Assembly: GCF_000337215.1 (NCBI RefSeq)
Contig: NZ_AOHZ01000086.1
Location: 32,334 to 96,333 of the forward strand
Direction of reading: 5' to 3'
Source: Natronolimnohabitans innermongolicus JCM 12255
Lineage (GTDB): Archaea > Halobacteriota > Halobacteria > Halobacteriales > Natrialbaceae
DNA: 64,000 nt
The translations under genes and the position numbers were made by a program. How positions within the stretch are numbered: position 1 is the stretch's first letter; the number at the start of each line of letters is the position of its first letter. Below the pieces are notes generated by a model. That model searched no databases and was not told where the DNA came from. It worked only from the letters and a program-made list of their open reading frames with translations. This document shows, in pieces, positions 17,403-25,929 of this stretch.

Positions 17403-18401
17403 ATGACAGACCGAGACGTCTTTTTGCCAGTCGGTGCACAGCCGACGCTCGACGCGCTCGTCGAGCAGGCGATCGCCGCGGAAGAACTCGGATACGACCG
17501 AGCGTGGTTCCCGGAATCGTGGGGTCGAGACGCCGTCACGGCGATTACCGCGGCGGCGGAACGGACCGACGAGATCGGCCTCGGAACGAGCATCGTCAAC
17601 GTCTACTCGCGTTCGCCCGCGTTATTGGGCCAGACCGCGGCGACGTTACAGGAGGCGACCGACGGCCGGTTCCGCCTCGGCGTCGGCCCGAGCGGACCGA
17701 TCGTTATCGAGAACTGGCACGGCATGGAGTTCGGCAACCCCCTCCGCCGAACGCGGGAGACGATCGAGGTCGTCAAGCAGGTGCTGAGCGGCGAGATCGT
17801 CGAGTACGACGGCGAATACTTCGATCTGGACGGGTTCAAACTACGGTGTGGCGCGCCCGACCCGATTCCGCCGATCGACGCCGCGGCGCTCGGCCCGAAG
17901 GCGGTCGAACTGGTGGGTCGCTTTGCCGACGGCTGGCACGCGGTCAATTACACCAGAGGCGGCATCGAAGACCGACTCGAGGACCTCGAGCGAGGGGCCG
18001 ACCTCGGCGACCGTGACGTCGACGACCTCCGCGTCACTCTGTCGGTCGGATGCTGTGCGCTCGAGGACGCGGAGCGGGCGAACGACCTCGTCGCCCAGCA
18101 TATCGCCTTCTACATCGGTGGCATGGGGACGTTCTACCGGGATAACCTCGCTCGGCAGGGGTACGAGGACCTCGCTCACGAGATCCACGACTCCTGGCAG
18201 GAAGACGAACGCGACCACGCGGTCGAGCTCGTCAAGGCCGAACTCCGCGACCAGATGGGTGCGGCCGGAACGCCGGCCGACGCTCGCGCCCAACTCGAGC
18301 AGTTCGAGGAGATCGACGCCGTCGACGCCGTCTACGTCTCGTTCCCGCGCGGAGCGACCACCGAGGAGATCCACGAGACGATGGAGGCCCTCGCGCCGTA
18401 G
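17403..18401 (+). CDS. LLM-class F420-dependent oxidoreductase
   Basis: A 332-residue bacterial-luciferase-like TIM-barrel protein of the haloarchaeal F420-dependent group. The N-terminus MTDRDVFLPVGAQPTLD, the AWFPESWGRDAVT segment and RLGVGPSGP are characteristic. Such enzymes transfer hydride between F420 and alcohol, aldehyde or enoyl substrates; the substrate here is unknown. It is divergent from the enoyl-CoA hydratase gene and upstream of an ACAD gene. A second member of the class is encoded at 54217. Confidence 0.85.
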   Translation: MTDRDVFLPVGAQPTLDALVEQAIAAEELGYDRAWFPESWGRDAVTAITAAAERTDEIGLGTSIVNVYSRSPALLGQTAATLQEATDGRFRLGVGPSGPIVIENWHGMEFGNPLRRTRETIEVVKQVLSGEIVEYDGEYFDLDGFKLRCGAPDPIPPIDAAALGPKAVELVGRFADGWHAVNYTRGGIEDRLEDLERGADLGDRDVDDLRVTLSVGCCALEDAERANDLVAQHIAFYIGGMGTFYRDNLARQGYEDLAHEIHDSWQEDERDHAVELVKAELRDQMGAAGTPADARAQLEQFEEIDAVDAVYVSFPRGATTEEIHETMEALAP

Positions 18402-18454
18402 GCGGATCATCCACCTCGCCGTTAACCACAGAATTTTTACACGAAGCAGTGATC

Positions 18455-18461
18455 TTTATAT
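18455..18461 (+). promoter_or_regulatory. TATA-like box of the ACAD gene at 18489
   Basis: TTTATAT about 30 nt before the ATG, in the 87-bp gap after the LLM gene; it gives the ACAD gene its own promoter. Confidence 0.5.
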
Positions 18462-18488
18462 GCTTATTTCGACAACGTGTAGCCACTA

Positions 18489-19715
18489 ATGGCGAAATCA
18501 GTAGATAGTAGTCCAGGCGTCTCTTTCGGCGTCGATCAGGAGACGGAGCTCATCCTCCAGAACATCGACGAGTTCATCCAACAGGAAGTCAAGCCGATCG
18601 CCGACGAACTCGGCGAGACGCTGACGAATCCCCGACTCGGCCACGAGCCGGACGGTCGACTGACCGACGAGGTCGTCGAGGCCCAACAGGAGGTTCGACG
18701 CAAGAGCGCCGAGGCGGGGTTCTACGCAATGAACATGCCCGAATCGGCTGGCGGTCAGGACGTCTCCGCGATCACCTGGTACCGAGCCAACAAACGCGTC
18801 GCGAAGTCCGACGTTCCGCTGGCGACGAACGTCCTCGCCGGCCCGGAGGGTCCGAAACCCCTGCTCGCCCAGGCTGAGGGCGACCAGGTCGAAACATACC
18901 TCGAGCCGGCGATGCGCGGCGAGAAGTCGACGGCGTTCGGTCAGACCGAGCCGGGCGTGGGATCGGACTCGCCGAACATGGAAACTCGCGCCGAGAAGGA
19001 CGGCGACGAGTGGGTGCTCAACGGGACGAAACAGTGGATCACGAACGCGCCCTACGCCGACTTTATCCAGGTGTTCGCGCGGACGACGCCACAGGAGGAA
19101 GCCGGTAGACACGGCGGCATCACGTGTTTCATCGTCGAGCCCGACGAATACGAGATCGGCTCGCTGAACAACGCCGTCGGCGCGGAAGGGGTCCAGGCCG
19201 AAGTTCACTTCGACGACGTTCGTCTCGCCGAGGACCGCGTGCTCGGCAACGTCGACACCGCCTTCTACGACGCCATGTCGTTTCTGGGCCTCGGTCGGGT
19301 GGAGATCGGCGCGACGGCGGTCGGCCACGCCGAGTGGCTCCTCGACGAGGCGACGGAGTACGCCAACAGCCGGGAGGCCTTCGACGAAAACATCGGCAAG
19401 TACCAGGCCGTCTCCCACAAGATCGCTCGCGGCCGAGCGAACGCGTTTGCCGCCGACACCGTCGGCCTCAAATGCGCGTGGCTGCTCGACCAGGGCGAGC
19501 AAGCGATCGCCGAGTCGTCGATCCTCAAGTGGTTCGCGACGAACACCGTCTGGGAGATCGCCGACGACGTCGTCCAGATTCACGGCGCGAACGGACTGGC
19601 CGAGGAGAACCCGTACATGAACCACCTCCACCGCGCGCGAATCCAGCGGATCGTCGAAGGCACCGACGAGATCCAGCTCAACACGATCGCAAAACAGTAC
19701 GGCGTCGAAACCTGA
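18489..19715 (+). CDS. Acyl-CoA dehydrogenase
   Basis: A 408-residue FAD-dependent acyl-CoA dehydrogenase. The flavin loop TEPGVGSD is near residue 157, followed by WVLNGTKQWITNAPYADF. The C-terminal RIVEGTDEIQLNTIAKQYG carries the catalytic Glu in the medium-chain-type position; the alternative helix position is Gly (GLGRVEIG). It is convergent with the CoA ligase gene ending at 19724 with eight bases between stop codons, the same tail-to-tail arrangement as the ACAD/ligase pair at 3473/4760, suggesting module duplication. Confidence 0.92.
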   Translation: MAKSVDSSPGVSFGVDQETELILQNIDEFIQQEVKPIADELGETLTNPRLGHEPDGRLTDEVVEAQQEVRRKSAEAGFYAMNMPESAGGQDVSAITWYRANKRVAKSDVPLATNVLAGPEGPKPLLAQAEGDQVETYLEPAMRGEKSTAFGQTEPGVGSDSPNMETRAEKDGDEWVLNGTKQWITNAPYADFIQVFARTTPQEEAGRHGGITCFIVEPDEYEIGSLNNAVGAEGVQAEVHFDDVRLAEDRVLGNVDTAFYDAMSFLGLGRVEIGATAVGHAEWLLDEATEYANSREAFDENIGKYQAVSHKIARGRANAFAADTVGLKCAWLLDQGEQAIAESSILKWFATNTVWEIADDVVQIHGANGLAEENPYMNHLHRARIQRIVEGTDEIQLNTIAKQYGVET

Positions 19716-19723
19716 TCTTCCGA

Positions 19724-21301
19724 TCAGGACTCCCAGCCAACCAGTTGGCCCTCCTCCTGCTCGAGGGGCGATTTGAGCACTTTTCCGGTCGGATTCCGCG
19801 GCAGCGACTCGATGAACACGAACTCTCTCGGTTTTTTGTAGTCCGCGAGTCGGTCACCGACGTATGCCTGGAGTTCCTCGGCGGACGGCTCCTGGCCGTC
19901 GACGGGAACGATCGCCGCCTTGATTCGTTCGCCCCAGGTGTCGTCGGGCGCGCCGACGATCGCCACCTCGTCGACGGCCGGATGTTCGTGGAGCGTCTCC
20001 TCGATCTCGGCCGGATAGACGTTCTCGCCGCCGGTGATGATCATGTTGTCGGCCCGACCGACGAATTCGACGAAGCCGTCTTCGTCCTGGCGAACCAGGT
20101 CGCCCGAGACGAAAAAGCCCTCCTCGTCGAACACCTCGTCGGTCTTCTCTGACATCCCGTGATAGCCATTGAACATCGTCGGGCCGCGGTAGCAGACCTG
20201 GCCGATCTCGCCCGGTTCGACCACCTCGCGAGTTTTCGGGTCGATGACCTTGAGCAGGACGTTGAGAACCGGTTTGCCGACGCTGTCGGGGTGCTCGAGC
20301 GCCTGATTCGGCTGGAGGAACGTCGTCGTCGGCGACATCTCGGTCTGGCCGAACGCCTCCTGTAAGTCGGCGTCGAACGCCTCCGAGATCGTCTCCTTGA
20401 GTTCCCGCCCGGACGGTGCGGCGCCGATTCCGAACTCCTCGAACGCCGAGAGGTCGTACTCGTCGAAGTCGTCGACCGCCAGCAGCGCTCGCGCCATCAT
20501 CGGAACGAAGAAGCCGGAGGTCACCGCCTCCTCCTCGATCACGTCCATGACACGGTTCGGTTCGAACCCGTCCATCAGGACGGTCGTCGCACCCGCGTAG
20601 TAGTTGTTGACGAACATCCCGAACGCGGCGATGTGAAACAGCGGCGTCACGATCAGTCCGCGTCCGTCGACGTTGACGTCGCGTCCCTCGAGGGCCTTCT
20701 CGACGATCCCGTTGACAGTCATCTGGATGATGTTGTCGTGGGTGAGCAGACAGCCCTTCGGATCGCCGGTCGTCCCGGAGGTGTACATCAACATTGCCTC
20801 GTCGACCCGAGAAGAGGCGATCTCGACGGAGTTGGTGCCGGACTGCTCGCGGAAGTCGACGTAATCGTCGGCGTAGTCGGGTCGGTCCGTCCCGTAGAAC
20901 AGCGTCTCGTCGGGCACCGTCGGTTCGTCGTGGATCTTGTCGACGATCTCCGCAGCGTGATCGTCGAACAGGAGCAGTTCTGCGTCGGAGTCCTCGAGGA
21001 CGTACTGTACCTCCTCGGCCTGAAACCGGTGGTTGACCGGGACCGGCAACGCGCCGATTCGCATCGCTCCGAGGTACGTCTCGAGCGTCGGGATCGAGTT
21101 CGTCGTGTAGACGGCGACCTTGTCGCCGCGTTCGATGCCGCGGTTTTGCAGGCCGTTCGCAACCTGATTGATCCGCTTGTCGAAGGTGTCGTTCGTGATG
21201 GCGGTCCGTCCCCCGTCGACGGGCGTCATCACGATCGCCTCCTTGTCCGGGAACTTGTACGCGTTCCGCTCGGCGAGCCAGCTAAGGGTTAGTCCTTGCA
21301 T
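19724..21301 (-). CDS. AMP-forming acyl-CoA ligase
   Basis: A 525-residue ANL ligase. It has TSGTTGDPKG near residue 180, AFGQTEMSPTT near 320, the hinge SGDLVRQDEDG near 395 and the adenylation Lys in NPTGKVLKSPL. It closely resembles the ligase at 4760 in length and motif context. The ATG at 21301 begins the family-like MQGLTLSWLAERNAYKFPD; 15 residues upstream in frame do not. A TAATACCT-like box lies about 28-30 nt before that ATG. The substrate acid is unknown. Confidence 0.9.
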   Translation of the reverse strand: MQGLTLSWLAERNAYKFPDKEAIVMTPVDGGRTAITNDTFDKRINQVANGLQNRGIERGDKVAVYTTNSIPTLETYLGAMRIGALPVPVNHRFQAEEVQYVLEDSDAELLLFDDHAAEIVDKIHDEPTVPDETLFYGTDRPDYADDYVDFREQSGTNSVEIASSRVDEAMLMYTSGTTGDPKGCLLTHDNIIQMTVNGIVEKALEGRDVNVDGRGLIVTPLFHIAAFGMFVNNYYAGATTVLMDGFEPNRVMDVIEEEAVTSGFFVPMMARALLAVDDFDEYDLSAFEEFGIGAAPSGRELKETISEAFDADLQEAFGQTEMSPTTTFLQPNQALEHPDSVGKPVLNVLLKVIDPKTREVVEPGEIGQVCYRGPTMFNGYHGMSEKTDEVFDEEGFFVSGDLVRQDEDGFVEFVGRADNMIITGGENVYPAEIEETLHEHPAVDEVAIVGAPDDTWGERIKAAIVPVDGQEPSAEELQAYVGDRLADYKKPREFVFIESLPRNPTGKVLKSPLEQEEGQLVGWES

Positions 21302-21459
21302 GAGAGTTACAACCACACATCCCGCCATAGGTATTACGGTCAACACGTTGTGCCGGTTCGGCTGACAAACGGCGGACGTGGAACGGCCGATGGACGACGG
21401 TCGATGGATGACGACCGATAAACGAGAGCCGACGAACGAAGAACGGCGGATCGCCGGTA

Positions 21460-21849
21460 TCAGGACCGTTCCTCGCCGCCGCTCGGAACGCGGGACTGTC
21501 CTCGTTCACGCTCCTGATACTGGGTTACGCGGGCCTGCTTTCGCTGCTCGCGTTTCCGACGGGCCTCCCCGTCCATCATGTTCTGGCTCCAGTTGATCCC
21601 CGAGTCGGTCTCGAGCGAAACGGCGTCGACGCCCTCTATCGACCCGACGCGATCCTCGACCTCGTCGATGAAAAACGGGATCTGCATGCAAAACGGCGAC
21701 GTCAGGTGCATCGAGACGGTAACGTGTCCGTCGTCGATCTCGATCTCGTCGATCAGGCCCATCGAGACGATGCTGAGGTCGGTTCCGTTCGCGGCGCTAC
21801 ACGGATCGACGATCTCGTCGAGTCGCTCGCGAACGCGGGCTTCGTCCAT
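21460..21849 (-). CDS. DUF59/MIP18-like metal-sulfur cluster assembly protein
   Basis: A 129-residue protein. The first about 90 residues resemble the DUF59 (SufT/PaaD/MIP18) fold, with DPC near residue 17 and SPFCMQIPFFIDEVE, where the conserved Cys of the family lies. The C-terminal 35 residues are charged and probably disordered (RRKREQRKQAR). Relatives help load Fe-S clusters onto target enzymes or serve as oxygenase accessory proteins. Its start overlaps the stop of the amidohydrolase-fold gene by one base (TGATG), so the two are coupled and may form a complex; that is inference. Confidence 0.75.
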   Translation of the reverse strand: MDEARVRERLDEIVDPCSAANGTDLSIVSMGLIDEIEIDDGHVTVSMHLTSPFCMQIPFFIDEVEDRVGSIEGVDAVSLETDSGINWSQNMMDGEARRKREQRKQARVTQYQERERGQSRVPSGGEERS

Positions 21850-22952
21850 CAGGCCACCTCCTCGGCCTCGATGGCGTCCGTGGTCGAGTACGGTTCGGCG
21901 AGCCCGTCCTCGCTTCGATGTCGGTCGAACTCGTCGCCGTCGATTCGCGACCGCGCGTCGTCGATGTCCAGCCCGATGAGTTCGGCGTAGTTCTCGCCGA
22001 GTATCTTCCGTTTGTGCTCGTCGGTGAGCCGTGGCAGTTCGCCCATCGTGCTCGTGTTCTTCCGAACGTCGTCCGGGAACTCGAAGTCGCGAAACGCCTC
22101 GAGTTGCGGTCTCGGGTGGACCGACATCGCGCCCGAACTCCAGAACAGCCGATCCATCCCGTCCTCGCCGACGAGGCTGATCAGTTCGGCCAGAATCTCC
22201 GCGAAGCGGCGCTCGTTGCCGAGCAGGATCGGCGGCACGCCCTCGAGGTTGACGTGGACGTTCGGAAACCGCGCGAGCTGCCAGGCGGTCTCCTCGGTGA
22301 ACGCGAACCCGCCGTGGACGATGCTGAAGTCGAGGTCCGGGAAACTCTCGGCGGCGACGTCGACGTCCCGCGGATGGTACGGCCCGCGCGGAACCGGCCC
22401 GAACGGGATCGCTTTGTGGATGTCGATGAGGTCGATACCGAGGTCGATCGCTTTCTCGAACACCGGAAACGCCACGTCGGGGTCGCCCATGCTCCAGCCC
22501 TCGTGGTGGTCCGCGCTCCAGTGGGACGGGTAGAGCTTGACCCCGATCGGATCGAACGACTCGACCTGTTCCTCGAGCGTTTCCTCCCACTCGTCTCGAA
22601 GCGGGTCGACGGCCGCGTACGATCGAAACCGGTCGGGCCAACGATCGACGACGTCGCCGGCTTTCTCGTTGGCGACCAGCCCGTCGTGAAACGCGTACAT
22701 CGGGACGGGATGGAACGTCGACATGTCCGTGTAGCTCTCCCGGAACAGCATGTTCGCCGTCTCCTCGACGCTCCAGTCGCGAACGAACCCCTCGGGCTCG
22801 AGGCTGTACTCTTCGGGCATGACGCCGTCGACGGTGCCGTAGAGCATCTCCGTGATCCCCTCGGCGTGTTGCTCGTTCCGATAGTTCGCCGGTTCCAGGT
22901 TGTACGCGTGGGTTACGGCGTCGTAGACGAACGTCTCCTCGAGGTCGATCAT
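21849..22952 (-). CDS. Amidohydrolase-2-fold protein with altered metal site
   Basis: A 367-residue protein with the TIM-barrel pattern of the ACMSD/resorcylate-decarboxylase group (GVKLYPSHW, IVHGGFAF, NVHVNLEG). The usual first metal motif HxH reads HAY (residues about 15-17), and the late FGSDxP reads FWSSGAMSVHP, so one His and the Asp that normally bind metal appear replaced. It may be non-canonical or catalytically inactive, or use different residues. An SD sequence GGAGGA (22961-22966) lies eight bases before the ATG. It is coupled to the DUF59 gene downstream. Substrate unknown. Confidence 0.75.
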   Translation of the reverse strand: MIDLEETFVYDAVTHAYNLEPANYRNEQHAEGITEMLYGTVDGVMPEEYSLEPEGFVRDWSVEETANMLFRESYTDMSTFHPVPMYAFHDGLVANEKAGDVVDRWPDRFRSYAAVDPLRDEWEETLEEQVESFDPIGVKLYPSHWSADHHEGWSMGDPDVAFPVFEKAIDLGIDLIDIHKAIPFGPVPRGPYHPRDVDVAAESFPDLDFSIVHGGFAFTEETAWQLARFPNVHVNLEGVPPILLGNERRFAEILAELISLVGEDGMDRLFWSSGAMSVHPRPQLEAFRDFEFPDDVRKNTSTMGELPRLTDEHKRKILGENYAELIGLDIDDARSRIDGDEFDRHRSEDGLAEPYSTTDAIEAEEVA

Positions 22953-22960
22953 GTAGTCTC

Positions 22961-22966
22961 TCCTCC
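22961..22966 (-). promoter_or_regulatory. Shine-Dalgarno of the amidohydrolase-fold gene
   Basis: GGAGGA on the minus strand, eight bases before the ATG at 22952; one of few strong SD sequences here, so this transcript probably has a leader. Confidence 0.55.
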
Positions 22967-23091
22967 GGCGAGTACGGTTCGTCCGCTCGACGGTTCGATC
23001 CTTATCATGATGTTAGGTACCATGAGTCACAGTAGACCACTCCTGTCATTAAATAGCTATTGGAGGGCTGTAATGAATGACCGGTCCGGTA

Positions 23092-23171
23092 TCGTTGCCA
23101 CTGAACCAGACCACACACTGGTCGCGACGCTGCCTGTCGGTCAGTTGTGCAGTGACGTTCAGCGGCGGCCA
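23092..23171. repeat. Degenerate 80-bp MITE copy
   Basis: Aligns end to end with the two intact 80-bp elements at 23191 and 23771 without length change. Shared blocks include CCACTGAA at the left, CGACGCTG in the middle and TTCAGCGGC at the right, but the terminal repeats have decayed. It lies 19 bp from the next copy, in the gap upstream of the disrupted binding-protein gene. Confidence 0.7.
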
Positions 23172-23190
23172 TCTCTGGCAGGGGGGTCTG

Positions 23191-23270
23191 TAGTAGCCAC
23201 TGAAATGATTTACATACTGATCACAACGCTGTACTGCGATCAGGTGTGCATTGACTTTCAGTGGCTACTA
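23191..23270. mobile_element. 80-bp MITE (copy A)
   Basis: Terminal inverted repeats TAGTAGCCACTGAAA and TTTCAGTGGCTACTA flank an inner imperfect palindrome (ACTGATCRC/GCGATCAG type). The dinucleotide TG is present on both sides (23189-23190 and 23271-23272), consistent with a 2-bp target duplication. There is no coding capacity, so it must be moved by a transposase encoded elsewhere; the family is not recognised. Confidence 0.8.
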
Positions 23271-23378
23271 TGACTCGAGTGAGGTGTTTCGACACGCTAT
23301 CCGATCGGTCCTGACAAACCAGTGATACGTACTGGTGGCCGGTAACCGATAGTCTCCACCCCGCTCACCAGACATAGA

Positions 23379-23385
23379 TTTATAT
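23379..23385 (+). promoter_or_regulatory. TATA-like box of binding-protein gene 4
   Basis: TTTATAT centred 27 nt before the ATG at 23409. This spacing supports 23409 over the ATG at 23394 as the original start. Confidence 0.5.
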
Positions 23386-23408
23386 GATAACATATGGTGC
23401 CTCTCCCC

Positions 23409-24564
23409 ATGGCTGATATTGACAATCAACAGTCAGTAACGCGGCGACAGCTGCTAGGAACCGGCGCAGTAGCATGCGGGATTGCGGTGACCGGTTGCGT
23501 CGGCGGGAGCGGTGATTCGATCGCCTATATTAGCCGCGGTGGTGCCACGCACGACGCAGAACGGGAGGTGATGGCCGAGTGGTCCGAGGAGTCCGATATC
23601 GAGGTGACACACCAGGAAGTCGCGGACGATACCGAGATGCTCGAACTCATCGACGCGAACCCCGAGGAGTTCGATTTCACGAACCCCGTCCCCGCAGCGT
23701 TTGCCCAGCACAGCCTGTTGTACGACGAGGAACTGTTCACCGAGATCGATTTCGGCGAAATTCCGAACTATAGTAGTCAGTGAAACGATTTACACACCGA
23801 TCGCGACGTCGCCCTGCGATCGGGTGTGCATTGACTTTCACTGACTACTATACGACAACATCAAGGACTCCTGGCAGGAGGCGCCGTTTCTCCAGGGCCA
23901 CGACTACGGGGCGTTCTACTACAACAACTCCCAGGGGATCGCGTACAACACCGAACACGCGGAGCCGACCTCGTGGGAGGATATCAAAGATCCGGAGCAC
24001 GAGGGGTAACTCACGCTCCACGACAACGCTCTCGCACGGTTCGCGAACACCTGCGCGCAACTCGGTCTCGACCCGGGCGAAGCGGCCACCGACGAGGCGT
24101 TGTTCGACGAGGTGTTCGACGAGATGGCGGAGCTACACGAGAACGTCTTCACGTACTGGGTCGCCGGCGACGAGTGGATGCGATTGCTTCGGGAAGAACA
24201 GGCACACCTCGTCGAGGGGTGGGGCGGTCGAACTGAAACGCTCATGGAGGACGGAAATCCCGTCGATTACGTCATCCTGGAGGAAGGCTGTCTCACCTAC
24301 GCCACCGGATTCGCAATCGTCGACGAAAGCGACATGAAAGAGGAGGTGTACGACCTGCTCAACTTCATCTACGAACGAGAGAACGCCGTCAGCCTGTCGC
24401 TCGGCCACAACTACCCGGTGCAACTCGAGGGTCCGCCCGAAGAGATCACCGAGCGGTTCGATTACGTCGAAAGCCCCGACGACGTCGTCTGGTTCAACTG
24501 GGAAGAAATCCTCCCGATACAGGACGAAATCGAGGGACGGTTCGATCAGATCAAATCGTTATAG
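23409..24564 (+). pseudogene. PotD-like substrate-binding lipoprotein (copy 4), inactivated by a MITE and a nonsense codon
   Basis: The N-terminal part encodes a Tat signal (RRQLLG, residues 12-17), lipobox VTGC with Cys30 and the family strand AYISRGGATHDAERE. After PNY the 80-bp MITE at 23771-23850 interrupts the frame. Removing the element and one TA duplication restores PNYDNIKDSWQEAPF exactly, giving an original length of about 357 residues. A further in-frame TAA at 24007 (EHEG-stop-LTLHDN; paralogues read DGQVTLQNS) shows additional decay. The rest, to WFNWEEILP, is conserved with copy 2. The part from 24100 could be read as a 154-residue ORF but lacks a signal. Confidence 0.93.
23771..23850. 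mobile_element. 80-bp MITE (copy B) inside a binding-protein gene
   Basis: Terminal inverted repeats TAGTAGTCAGTGAAA and TTTCACTGACTACTA enclose an inner stem ACACCGATCGC/GCGATCGGGTGT. It is the same length as copy A. Flanking TA on both sides (23769-23770 and 23851-23852) is a 2-bp target duplication, confirmed because its removal restores the host gene reading frame. Confidence 0.9.
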
Positions 24565-24674
24565 ATCGCTGTCCTCGAGCGAGCCGCGACGATCAAGAGG
24601 ACGGCCAGTAGCCACCATCACCGAACGCGAGTTCGCATTCCTTTCCGATACTGTACTAGCCTGATACACGTTCG

Positions 24675-24682
24675 TTTTATAC
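24675..24682 (+). promoter_or_regulatory. TATA-like box of the ACAD gene at 24705
   Basis: TTTTATAC about 27 nt before the ATG. TACTGTA upstream (near 24650) and TACAGTA overlapping the box form a separated inverted repeat that might bind a regulator. Confidence 0.45.
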
Positions 24683-24704
24683 AGTAGCTCGCGAAGGAAG
24701 TAGT

Positions 24705-25871
24705 ATGCCCACTCTCGAGACTGACGTCCACGAACTGATCCGCGATTCGGTACGGGACCTGGCCGCCGACTTCGATTCGGCCTACTGGCGAGAACACGTC
24801 GAGGAGAAACGCTTTCCCCAGGAATACTGGGAGGCACTCGCCGACAACGGCTGGCTCGGCGTCGCGATCGACGAGGAGTACGGTGGCGAGGGGATGGAGA
24901 TGCACGAGATGGCGATGGTCATCGAGGAACTGGCACGCGGCGGCGGGCAGGGCGGCATCATCTTCATCCTGACGCCCGTTTTCGGCGGGATCAGCATTCA
25001 GCGACACGGCACGGACGAGCAGAAATCGACGTATCTTCCCCAGATCGTCGACGGCGAGATGAAGTTCTGTATGGGGCTGACCGAAGCGAACGCGGGGACG
25101 AACACCCTCTCGATCGAGACGTCTGCTTCTCGAGACGGCGACGAGTTCGTCATCCACGGGGAGAAGACGTTCATCAGCAGCGTCGAAACCGCAGACGAGA
25201 TGCTGCTGGTCGCCCGGACGTCGCCGTTCGATCCGTCGAACCCCGTTCACGGCGGCACGCTGTTTCTGGTCTCGGATCCGGCCGAGCGCGACGCGATTTC
25301 GCTGTCGACGCTCGACACGGCGGTGCCGTGGTTCGAACACCAGTATCAGGTCTCCATCGACGGGCTCCGCGTTCACGAAGACGACGTTCTCGGATCGGTC
25401 GACGACGGATTCAAACTCATGTTCGACACCCTCAACACCGAACGCATCGCCGGCGCCGCCAGCGCGCTCGGCGGCGGACTGCGCGCGGTCGACCTCGCGG
25501 TCGACTACGCGAACGACCGCGACGTCTTCGGACAGCCCATCGGCTCCCACCAGTCGATCCAGCACCCGCTCGCCGAGTCCTACGCCAAACTCACGGCCGC
25601 TCGAGAGCTCACCTACAGCGCGGCCGCGAAGTGGGACGCCGGCGAGGACTGCAGTATGGAGACCAACGCCGCGAAACTCCTGACGAGCGAGTTCAGCACC
25701 GAGGCGGCCTCGAGAGCGATCCAGGCCCACGGCGGGAACGGTTTCACGGAGGAGTACGAGGTGTACAAGATCTGGCAGAACTCGCGGCTCACACAGACCG
25801 TGCCGGTTTCGAACGAGATGGCGAAAAACCACATCGCGGAGCACCACCTCGGACTCCCACGGTCGTATTAG
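24705..25871 (+). CDS. Acyl-CoA dehydrogenase with isovaleryl-type catalytic Glu position
   Basis: A 388-residue acyl-CoA dehydrogenase with flavin loop TEANAGTN near residue 125 and the substrate-binding helix pattern DRDVFGQPIGSHQSIQHPLAE. The usual C-terminal EGT is replaced by TVPVSNE, so the medium-chain-type Glu is absent; instead LNTERIAGAA supplies a Glu at the helix position used by isovaleryl-CoA and long-chain dehydrogenases. It ends in LGLPRSY, as does the enzyme encoded at 38143, which shares the same substitution. A branched-chain or alpha-substituted acyl-CoA is therefore a reasonable guess. Its own promoter precedes it, after the binding-protein pseudogene. Confidence 0.9.
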   Translation: MPTLETDVHELIRDSVRDLAADFDSAYWREHVEEKRFPQEYWEALADNGWLGVAIDEEYGGEGMEMHEMAMVIEELARGGGQGGIIFILTPVFGGISIQRHGTDEQKSTYLPQIVDGEMKFCMGLTEANAGTNTLSIETSASRDGDEFVIHGEKTFISSVETADEMLLVARTSPFDPSNPVHGGTLFLVSDPAERDAISLSTLDTAVPWFEHQYQVSIDGLRVHEDDVLGSVDDGFKLMFDTLNTERIAGAASALGGGLRAVDLAVDYANDRDVFGQPIGSHQSIQHPLAESYAKLTAARELTYSAAAKWDAGEDCSMETNAAKLLTSEFSTEAASRAIQAHGGNGFTEEYEVYKIWQNSRLTQTVPVSNEMAKNHIAEHHLGLPRSY

Positions 25872-25929
25872 CCCGACACGAGTCACGCAGGAAAACAGTT
25901 TTACCTCCTGTCGTGATATCCGATATGGG

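Noticed and set aside
23030..23091. Possible fourth MITE copy left of 23092 (AGTAGACCACTCCTG segment)
   Set aside because: Only the first few bases resemble the terminal repeat; the 80-bp length and inner stem are not found.
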